Positions 19,901 through 31,900 of a stretch of 64,000 bases of DNA are shown one piece after another; positions within the stretch are counted from its first letter, which is position 1, and each line of letters starts with the position of its first letter. The position numbers and the translations under genes are program-made. The notes under the pieces were generated by a model. That model had not been told where the DNA came from. It searched no databases and was given only the letters and a program-made list of their open reading frames with translations. Source of the DNA: Hexactinellida sp. DTS-2022 (lineage: Eukaryota > Porifera > Hexactinellida); the NCBI GenBank assembly GCA_028753945.1, contig JAPNXP010000004.1:5208001-5272000 (forward strand). Reading direction: 5' to 3'.

Positions 19901-22900
19901 TTATAGGAACTGGATAACTCAGTTAGTTCTCGCTTCAAGACAGCTTATACGATTCTATTTATAGCAGTCTTCAACTGGTAGCAAATCTACTGTGCAAGCT
20001 GGGATGGACAATGAAGAGGGATCCGTTGGAATTATACCAGTTAGTTCCTGTAATATCTAATTTATATACAGTAGATGCCGGTTATAAGAACATTTTTGAC
20101 CAGTTCATTTGGTGGCCGTTATTTACAGGTTATACTGTCTGTATTGTTTGTTTGTTGGTTAATTACTTAGTTAGCTAGCGTTAATACGAACACTATTTCA
20201 GTCCCCTTCAAAGCCTTTTAAATACAATGATATTTGTTAATACGAATTCCGGATAAGACGAACGCATTTTGTCTACTGTATATAGATCTTGTTCTAAGCA
20301 GGTATTTAAGTATAACGGGAGTTTAATATATTAATGATGTTATTTCTATTTTGTAAATTTAGCCAATTTTTGATTTTTTGATGATGTTATTTATATTTGT
20401 ATAAATTTAGGCAAACACACAACTAAACTCTACTCTCTCCGTATCACGAGGTGACACAACAACACAGAATGAGCCACACGTCATTATGACAATATCAACA
20501 ACAAATGGCACCTTCATACACATGGTAGTTGTATTTGCAGAGAGTTTATTCGAAGAGGGAGAAAGCTTAGTCGTACACCCACCGGAAAACAAACGATCTG
20601 ATCAAATTAATATTCCTTTCACACCTCAGAGAGATATGCCAATAGATTTACATATAAAGGCATATGTGGGGCATAAGTCTACACAGCAATATCATGTGTT
20701 TGAACTAACCAGACAACTACCAAGGTTAGATTAGAGAAGTTATATTATTGGGACAGGATACATAGTATAAATAGAAGTTTTGATAGAATTATAAGTGGGG
20801 GATTATTTAATTTAACAGGTTAGAAGGTTATTATTGGTTTAACACCTTTATGTATACAAGGGGACATTTAAACGTTACGTAACGCTTCCAAGGATTTAGC
20901 CAATGTGTGACAAACCATGATTTTGCATTATATAAGATGGTTAAAAAATCGTGACATAGGGAGGGGGGTAATAACTTTCGAGAATTTATGTTTGTTCGTT
21001 TGTTTGTCTGTGGATACAACATTTAATGTGGTAGTTCCTAATTAAACAAATTAGTTTCAATACTTAATTTAATAGACTAATTAAAACCAACAGTTTATAA
21101 TTATAAAACTAAAAACTCCATGCATTTCTGTAAAATTTGTTGTTAAACTACAGATAAAAAATCTAAAATTACAGCTGTGCCGACAACATATTCCTTTGGA
21201 GGAACTATATTTTGGTAGTTAGTTGATTTATAGTGCCTCCAAAAGAAAATGCTGTAAAATAACTGATTGAAAAATCTAAAATTACAGCTGTGCCGACAGC
21301 ATATTTCTTTCGATAATTATATTTTGGTGGTTGGATTTATAGTGCCTCCAAAATAATTTATGCCGCACTTATATCATAGTGTGACTTAAATATTAAGAAT
21401 ATTAAGTGATCACTTGCTCTTAAGGCCTTGTCTAATGATAGTCTACATAATTTGTTTACATTTTATTATAAACAACAACAACAACAACAACAATAATAAT
21501 AACAACAACAACAACAACAACAATAATTAGTTACAAATAACATTCATTTGGTTCATTCTCTGTGTCACCAGAAACTTAATATCTTCTGAATCTAAAAATA
21601 GAATATTGTATTTGCTATTTATATCAATCCGTTTAACACTGAATGACTTTTCAACTGACCAGTCGTTTTCTGTATTAATATCGCGTAAAATTAAGCTTAA
21701 TTCTACTTCTGTTCGTGCAAATATACTAATTACATCGTGAAGACGGGGAAAAGTATTGTTTACATGTATTCTATATTTAGAATTGAGTGTAAACAAGTAT
21801 TTTTGTATGTGGAAAACAATGTTTGAGAATAAATTTGAACTTGGGAATTTTTCTAGAAAGATGTTTTCGTATAAATATTTGTCTAATTCGTCAAATGAAT
21901 GTAGCAATATTTGTGTATGGGATGATGAGTTAATATCAATTATACGTTCCATTGTGGAATTAATGCAACCTAGGAGATGGCTGAATGACTTTGGAATGTC
22001 TAAAGAAATAATGTCATCAAATGGTGGGAGATTTTGTATCCATTCTAAGCTCGAATAATCATTGGCTGAATTCAGTATTAATGTAGTTGTATAATTCTGG
22101 ATTGATTGAATAGTTTGTGTAACTAAGCAATTGGAATTTGAAATTACGTCATCAAAAATTTGGCTTTGGATCTGTTGCGAAATTGCATTTGAAGCTATTT
22201 TTAGAAAGAATGGTTCTTCTTGCATTTTTTGCATGTTTTCAACCAAAACGGTTAAACCGTTGAGAAGTATAACAACTTGATTCATTGAAAATTTCCAGAC
22301 TTTAATTTCGACGAATTTTTCGCGTACTTTTTCACAAACTTCGTTTAGGAAATCTTGTATAATTCCTACTGTTTGAAGTTTGTAATTTGGATGACCGATT
22401 TTTTCCCCTCTAAACTGCATAGCTTTAATTTCTACTAGCAATTCAAATGCCCAATTTGTTTCGAAATTTTCCAAATTTTTGTCAACATTTTTTTGAATAA
22501 TATCAGAGATATTTTGTTCCATTTCAAGCATTTTTGGAATATTTCTTTCGTTTTCTAATATTTCAATACAACTCTCGTTATTTCCACTTTTCGCTATAAA
22601 TCCGATTTCTTCAAGATTATCTTCAAATTCGATTATTTCGTCAACCCAATGACCGAATAAATTGACACCTTTTGAAATAGGAAGTTCTTCTATTTGCATC
22701 AAACTTTTTTCCACTTTAATAACAACAAATTTACAAATTTCGGTGATAAAATCTTTCATAAAATTTTGATAATTAACATTTGCATTTTCGCTAATAATAT
22801 CAACTAATTCTGTTTCAATAAATTTAGAATTAATTTCAATCCATTTGAAAACTTGTTTGAAACACCATTCGGGTTTGTTTATGTTGTTACTTTCTTTGTC

Positions 22901-25900
22901 ACCTGTAAAATGGTAAACAAATCTTTTACGAAGTGTTTGTGTCAACAAAAACATTGGGTGTGAATAATTCAATGTCCCTACATTTTCAGAAATTGAATGG
23001 ATATGTGATAAATGTGAATAATTAATCGCTAAATGTATAGATTTAGTTTTTTCAATGATTATATTGCAATCATTATGAATTGGCCATTTTATTTGGTTAA
23101 TAATTTCAATGAATTTATCACTTGTTTGTTCCCAACTTGATTTAATGCAATTTCTGAATAAAAAACTGGTTGTTTCAATCATTTCCAACCATTTGAAATC
23201 CAATTCTGTTTGTTTTAATAAATCTGAGTTCATTTCTTGTAGAATTTCAATTGATTTATCGATATTTTGGGTCTGAATACATTTTTGATGAATTTCCTTC
23301 TTTTGAATAAAATCGGCGAAAATTTGCAAACTTTTCCACATTTTTTCAAGTTGGACTGTTTCTTGATATTTCTTGAAAATATTATTCGGAATTTCGATAG
23401 TTTCAGTTTCACTTTTATGGAATAAAATGACGTCACCTTTGGGAGAATGTTGTGTTTCGAATTTGCCACTTTTGTTGACATAATCTTCAGTTTGTTTTAA
23501 CAACAAATTTCGTTTTTCGATTAACTCATCTTTGATTTCTGTTATATTCAATAAATCCATTGAAATGCGACTCAAAATATCTGCCATACTAAATGTATTA
23601 CAAATAAGTTATTCCCTAAACCAATTAGATTCCAACTTAACTAATTAGTTTCTTATACTATAAATAGCAATTATTTTGAAATATAGTAGATTCTCGTTAA
23701 TAGGAACACCAGGGGACCGTCTTAATATGTTCGTATTATCCGGAGTTCGTATTAACCGGAGTCACTTGCGTGCATTTGTATAAGCTAGGGGAATTAAACC
23801 TTGTACTCCTTAACCGATATTTCCCTTATCCGTGTTCCTATTAACGAGAGTCCACTGTAGTTAATATTGGTTCAAAATTCACTGTTTATAAATTTACAAA
23901 TTCAATACAATAGTAAACGAATTGAACTGTGAAAATGCACTAATTAATATGGTTCGTTTGTTTATATTATAAATAGTCCCCTGGGTTAATAATAGCACTT
24001 TATTTCTATAAATAAATATTAAATAGAATGAGCTACAATAATCCACAATTAAATAATAATAATTGAAAAGAAAATAACTAACTAACAAACAAACAAATAA
24101 ACTAAAAGCAAGCAAATAATTAATCAAAATAATTAATATTATATTTTATAATTCCATCGTGTTTAACTGCAACCATATTTTCATTAAAAGTTAAAACGCA
24201 TTTCGGTATTACTCCGCAAATTCCATCTAACTTCGCTTGTGAAAAAATTCCAGATTCGAAATTATAAACGAAGATTAGATTATCAAAAATTAGAGTTAAA
24301 TATTTGTCCGTTACTAACAGGTCTGGATTATACCTTATATACTCACTCGCGAATGTTTGGTGCCTCAAATAAAAAGATTTCAAAAGTTCGTCTTTCAAAT
24401 TGAAAATATCAATTGTTGTCCCTCTCTTATGTAAAATATGAATTTCGTTATTTGTATTTACAGCGACACGTGTTGGTGAATTCAATTTTCCTTTTTTCCC
24501 AATTATTTGTTCAACATTTGAAATATCCGATGATGTAATCAACACAGCATGACTGTCAGAATCAACGATCAAAACACGATTTTCGGACAAAACATCTAAA
24601 TCAGATAATAATTTTATTCGTCCGTAATTTGGAATTTCAACCATTTCCTTTATAATTTGTCCTTCAGGTGAAAATATCCATATTTTTCCACCAAATTGAC
24701 TTGAATGTCCAAAAATAATATTCGAATTGACAACTGTAATCGCTGGGAAAAATAAACCGAAATTTATTTCAATCTTCTTTACAACTTCACCGTTTTCCGA
24801 ATTTATAATATAAATAAATTCATCTTGAGATACAGCGTATATAATATTTTCACACCTTTTAATACACAAAGGTTTAAATCCTTTTGTCTCGCTTATTATT
24901 CGAGTTTCACTTAATTTAGAAGGGTGAGCATCACGAACATTTTGGTCGATTGGAATTCCAGTTTGAAAACTGGACGGGCTATAGAAATATGGCGAGTTTT
25001 GATATGTGTGATGACTGGTAGATAATTGTGTCGTGTTTGGAAGTGGGGTTAAGGTGTTAAGTGGCGGAGGGGATTTTGTTTGTAGTTGTGTTTTGCGGTT
25101 TATGTCACCGAAAGATTTAAGCTTTTGTTTCAGTTCTAAATCGGTTGAAAATACAATGTTTGGTGCGATTTGTGTTTGTCCATTCGATTGGTTTGATATT
25201 TCATTGATTAATTGTTCGACTTGTTCTTTAAGAATTAATTTCCTGGAATTTAAAATCGTGAAAAGTTCTTGGAATTCTAGTTCTATTTGTGTCAAACATG
25301 TTTCTTTCTTTGCCGCAAGATTTTCTTGGTTTGTATCAAAGTCTAAATCGAAGTTACTTGAATTTATTTCCACCTTTTCTGCCATAAATCAACCAATTTT
25401 AGAATAAACTTGTATTTACTTGGAATTATAGTTAGGGCTAATTTCATTGGTTATGTGGGAGTGAATTGTAATACAATAGACTAGAAATAAGAAATTAATA
25501 TCTTTTGTATTGTTTGTGTTAATTAATTAATTAATTAATTGTCTAATCAGGTTGCTTATTGTTTGTTTGTGTGTTTGTTTGTTTGTTTTTTAGTTTGTTT
25601 GTTTGTTAGTTATTTAGTTTGTTTGTTTAGTTTGTTAGTTTGTTAGTTTGTTAGTTAGTTTATTAATTTGTTTATTTGTTTGTGTGGTTGTTAGTTTATA
25701 TATTTATGTATTTATTTGTTTACTAAACATATCATTACATTATATAGATTCTCGCTATACACTAAGTTCAACAATGAGTGTCTAGACCCCGTATCAACTC
25801 TATCATTCCCTCTGCAGGAGAGAACTAACAGAGTAAGATTAGTAGTGTGTATTAATACAGTAGCTATGGCTTGTTAAATTGTAATAGAACTGTTATTTTA

Positions 25901-28900
25901 AGAACTGAACTAATATAATAAGTTACAGTAGAACCTCGTTAGTAGGAACACCAGGGGACGGAAAAAATTTGTTCATAGTATCCGGAGTAATACCAATTGA
26001 ATTGAATAGCCATTGTAGGGACCTGATTTTGTGGAACTGTTTGTTCGTCATATCCGGAAATTAATACTAACCGTGTTCCTACTAACGAGGTTCTACTGTA
26101 TATTCGAACTAACAAGTGTAACTAGAACTCATTTCTATATTTAGATTGTGATGTGGTTAAACCAGAACTTCCTGCTACCCGACAAGCTGTCCCCCTCTAA
26201 CGAGTTGGATATAAAGCTGTTGTCGCTACGGAACGTACAGCCTCTGTTCATACAGTTCAAACCGGAAACAGACCATAATGTTAGTACAGTAGATGTCGGT
26301 TATAAGCACACCGGTTATAAGAACATATCGGATATAAGAACACTATGTTGGAAAACGGTTGCCATATACCCTGTATAATTTATGTCGGTTATAAGCACAC
26401 TATGGAGTTCCCGACGATGTGCTTATAACCGGCATCCACTGTATTGGGAAACAGCCACAGGGTTGGGAAAAAAATCATTTTTTAAAATAAAATCGATTGA
26501 ATTAAAGTTCTTTACAAATGACAGTTTAATAATACAGGACACTATTTAAATGTTCAAAATTAATGTTAGGGGGGACCAAAACATATAAAAAGGATATTCT
26601 TAAAAGTTAATTTTTATGATTTGAAAATGGTGAAATCTATTTCAATCTTAGTAATTCCGACGTAATATTACAAAGTATATTCACGAATCAAATAGCAATT
26701 GAATAGCTTTGATAATATTTGAGTTAAGTTCATCCAAATCAATGATTTAAATTCCTCAAAAAATCAAATAAATCATTAATTTTCAATCCCTGAAATTTAT
26801 TATTCACCCCCACTTAATCGGGACAGTTTGTTTTCAAATATTTTTCCCTATTAAGTGGATCTTTGTGTATTATTTGTTGTTTTTATTTGTTGTTATTATG
26901 TTCTGATAAACAACAAATAATTTGTTTGTTTACTCTACTTTCTATAGCTCGTGATACAAACTGACAATATCGAATTAGCTGGAGAGATTGTCCAATCAAT
27001 TGCTTCCTTTCTCGGCATAGAGGTAACACTGTTAATATTATTATTTATAAATAATTATAATTATAATATAATTAAACGCGGATAATACAAATGCTATGAA
27101 AGGCGCGTAAATTTGCTAAGATTTTCGAAAAATATTGAAAATTCACCATTGAGAAGCCGGGTTATTATTTATGTATAAAAAATATATAGTAAGCCCTTTA
27201 AATACAGTCGAAATTGGCTTTTTTTAAATGGACAAAAATTTTTTAAATGGACAAAAACAAAAACCCGATTACACCTATATTCTATAAATAGGATTTGGAG
27301 GTGACAGCTTCATTCCCAGACTTCACTCGGGACCTGGAGGACATAATAGGGAGGGTGGAAGAGTACAACTCAGTCAGACAGAGAGTCTCGGCAGAGATGG
27401 CAGACCATTCCAATCTCATCAGGAGTCTGTTGATACGGGCAGAGGACTGTAGACTCATGGGGAACATGTATGCTAATTTGCATACAGTTTACTCCCGTTA
27501 TAACCAAGTCGGATATAACGAAGTTTATACAGTAGAACCTCGTTAGTACGAACATCAATGACAGTCGAAATGCGTTCGCCTTATCTGGAATTCGTATTAA
27601 CCAATATCATTTGTATTAAAAATTCTTTGAAAGGGAGTGAAATAGTGTTCGTTTTAACCGGAATTTCATATTAACCGTGTTCGTATTCGTACTAACGAGG
27701 TTCTACTGTTTTCCCAGTAGAACCTCTACGGATAAAGTAATTGATTTTAAAGTAAATAAAGAGTCAAGTATTACGTATTATATGTAGAACCTACACTCAA
27801 TAATTACGAACACCAGGGGACCGTCGAAAATAAATTTGCCTGACACGAAAATCGTATTAACAAGTATCACTGAATATTAAAATCTTTGAAGGGATCGAAA
27901 TCGTGTACTTATTAACCGGTTGTATTAACGAGAGTATACTGTATATGGTAAGTAACCGGTTAAATAAATTGGACCGAAATTCTTAACAATTTTCAGTGTT
28001 CTGTTTAGAAGTTTAACCGAATTTCGTGTATTTACGGGGTTGAAATGAACAACCATGTTTGTGAAATATTTGTGAAATATTTTATATTTATTTAATTCTG
28101 AAATACAAACGTATACTATAAAAAATTAAATCTCAATTTACAAATAATTAGTTAAATCATCTATACTGCAAATAGTAAATTGGCTTTCAGATATTTTATG
28201 ATTAAAGTTGTAAATCTGACAAATATAGAGACTATCTTGAGTCTGAATTCTTTTGAAAATCTCTCTCGAATACTCAAGGTAACCACAAAGCGAATTTGTA
28301 ATTGAAACTGAAGCTTGTACATTGTATTTTCCGCGGTAAAAAATCCTTTTACTTTTCTTTACTTTTCGTATAATTCGACGCAAAAAATTCGGTTTTTTAA
28401 TGCGAAATTTCGGTGAATTTTGTATGAAGCTAAATTCCCGAATTAGTGAAGGTGAACTTTTTAGAAATCCCCTCGCGATTTTTTGTTCTGGATGTATCCA
28501 TTCGAAATCTGTTGTAAGCGCCATTTATAAATATAACTTTTGTATAAAATTATTCATATTTATACTTGTTTAACTTACGAATTTAACGTCAACTTAGTGC
28601 ACCTGTGGACTATAAGTACAATGTAGTACAACATGAATTCAGCATTTTTGCTTTGTACTCTGGTTACTATGGAAATGGGCGGGGAAAACTGAAATAAATT
28701 CTTTTAAATCTGTAAAGGGCGGTACAAACATTTGGCGCTTATTATTTGTACCAAATGTTACGAATTTGTGGGGTAAAGGAATTTATGATTGAACTCTAGT
28801 TTGTATGTAAACAGTAATATAATACAATGGAATTTCTGTAGGAACTAATATTGTTATCAAATCATTATTATTTCTAAGGAATTATTTGTACTCGGTTACA

Positions 28901-31900
28901 TTTCTAGAAATATAATTCACACGGGGTAATTTATATTTGACGATTAAATTAAATCATACTTTGTGTTTGTGTAGGAGTGTTATAAGGGCTAGTATTATAA
29001 TGGTTCTGTTTATTTCCTAAAGAAAACAAGTAATCATAAATATTTGTGATTCCATTATGGTTCAATTAATTATACCCTCGCAATAGGTCCAAATATTTAA
29101 ATGGGAGGGTCAAGTCTATTATTGGAAATATGGAATTTGGAACTATAGTAATTTGTCATCCTTTTCTTGATAGAATCATGCCCGTAGTAACTAATACAAA
29201 TTTTCGGTTAATTTGCAATATTTGGTCAAATTTCGGTTAATGGGTCAAATTGTTATTTGTATCCAATTTGAAAATTATATGATAAACTTTTGGTTAATTC
29301 ACTTAAAAAATTCACAATTTTCAATTAATCGGGTTAATATTCGGTTAATTGTGTGAAAATACAAATGTATTTCTATCAGTATACTACATGTACCTAGCTA
29401 TTCATTCATATTATAGTTGTATAATGTAAATAGATTTATCCCAAAATATCATGTTTCGGTAAATTGAGTTCTCTACTTAATTGAGTCAAACTACCTTCGA
29501 ACCAAAGTGACCCGAATAAGCGGAGTTAACTGTAAATAATTTGTTCAAACAAATAATCAGAATTACCTACTACATTATACTCTCGTTAAAATTCTTAATC
29601 GGTTAAGGAGTACAAGGTTTAATTAGTCTACACAAATGCATGCAAGTGATACGAACATATTAAGACATGGTGACTTTACTGTAATACAATACAATAAATT
29701 TCCATATCCAAATACAAATAAAAACGGTCCCCTGGTGTTCCTATTAACGATAATCTAAAATTGCTAGCCAAAATGTCTATTAAATATTATCATTAAGATT
29801 ATACAAATATTAAATATGTTGCTATAGAGACATAATGTCTCCATTGGAATGCACTATGCTTGAATATAACATTCCTTAGAAGAGATATGAAGAAAGCGTA
29901 CAGCCAACTAATGGAACTAAACCACGATCTGATTACCGGATACAAGATACGGACTGGCAACCATTTGGAATTCTTGGAATGTTTGAAACTAGTCAACCAG
30001 GCGATTCAGAAATCTGGAAGATTGAGAGGTAATTAACTAATTAAATTAACTTATTTAAACCTTAAACGTACATAGTATATGTAACTTACAAAATCTGGAA
30101 GATTGAGAGGTAATTAACTAATTAAATTAACTTATTTAAACCTTAAACGTACATAGTATATGTAACTTACAAAATCTGGAAGATTGAGACGTAATTAAAC
30201 CAATTAATTTTAGGGAATTACGTGTATATGAATTATTGATCTGAAATATAGATAATATGTAAATACTAGAAGTAAACATGAATATAAAGTGAACTCTCGT
30301 TATAACGAAGTGCTTTGGAACTGGAAATTCCTTCGTTATATCCGGATATAACGAAGGGATTTACAGTAATTATATTTGTAATTCCCTAGCCAACATCTTC
30401 CAATACGGAAGATGTTGGCGTTTACAAAATTTTATTTGTGGAAGCCTTATTACTGCAAATGTTACCAGAAACCTTATCAATGGTACATAACTGGAAACCT
30501 GATAAGTGCTGCGGTTAACTGAAACCTGATAAGTGCTGAAGAAAAGCCATACAAATTAACCGAGCCAACATCTTCCGTAACATCTATAACAGACATGTCT
30601 ATAACAGACATGTCCATAACAGACATGTCCATAACAGACATGTCTATAACAGACATGTCCATAACAGACATGTCCATAACAGACATGTCCATAACAGACA
30701 TGTCCATAACAGACATGTCCATAACAGACATGTCTATAACAGACATGTCTATAACAGACATGTCCATAACAGACATGTCCATAACAGACATGTCCATAAC
30801 AGACATGTCTATAACAGACATGTCTATAACAGACATGTCTATAACAGACATGTCCATAACAGACATGTCTATAACAGACATGTCCATAACAGACATGTCT
30901 ATAACAGACATGTCCATAACAGACATGTCTATAACAGACATGTCCATAACAGACATGTCTATAACAGACATGTCCATAACAGACATGTCTATAACAGACA
31001 TGTCCATAACAGACATGTCCATAACAGACATGTCCATAACAGACATGTCTATAACAGACATGTCTATAACAGACATGTCTATAACAGACATGTCTATAAC
31101 AGACATGTCCATAACAGACATGTCTATAACAGACATGTCCATAACAGACATGTCTATAACAGACATGTCCATCGCATATGTAACTTACAAAAATTTGTAT
31201 TGTGAGCTAATTAAGCAAATTAAATTAGCTTTACTTAAATACATTTTTTAGAAAGGCCCAATTAAATTAACTTCAATTAAATGAATTTATTAGAAGAGCC
31301 CAAATAAATTAAGAGATATCTCATATGTATGGACTTTTATAGACCGTCTAGAAATAGACCGTCTACATATAAGGATGCTCTTTTTTTTTAATGCGACAGT
31401 ACATAAACTTAAAATTAGTAGTGCCACCAATAATACTACTAATATTTATTACTACAGTAGAAGTGTATATATTTCAATATAAAAACCGGCTTGACAAAGG
31501 TGAATTTTTGAATATAAAATGACCTTGCCAGTGCCTGAAAATTACACTAGAAAGGTTTTGTCCAACATATATAATTAATTCCTTTTAAATTAGAACGACA
31601 AAATTTCAAGTACGTATAGTATAAAGGACCTTTCAAATGTTACATGATATAAATTTCCGAAAATTATATACCCCTTCCCTATATCTCTTTTTGTTCCCTG
31701 ATTGAAAATTAAAAAGGTTGGTCTGTCACACATTGGTTAACCCTTTCCCTTAAAAGCGTAACGTAAAGTTTGAAATGCTCCTATAGGTGCCACTGAATAG
31801 CTTGTTTGAGGTTAAATAATTAATTAATTAATTTTGAAACTAATAACCTTATTTGACATAGGTTGATAGTATATCAAATATTTCAAGTTAGTTAGCTAAT

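Noticed and set aside
19764-19964. Extra BBS2 exon in intron 6
   Set aside because: The 66-codon frame there has no similarity to BBS2, and exons 6 and 7 already join in phase.
30477-31251. Long open frames on both strands (MSITD and [10 protein letters not shown] repeats)
   Set aside because: They are the translation of a 15-bp minisatellite inside a BBS2 intron; flanking codons have no protein-like character.
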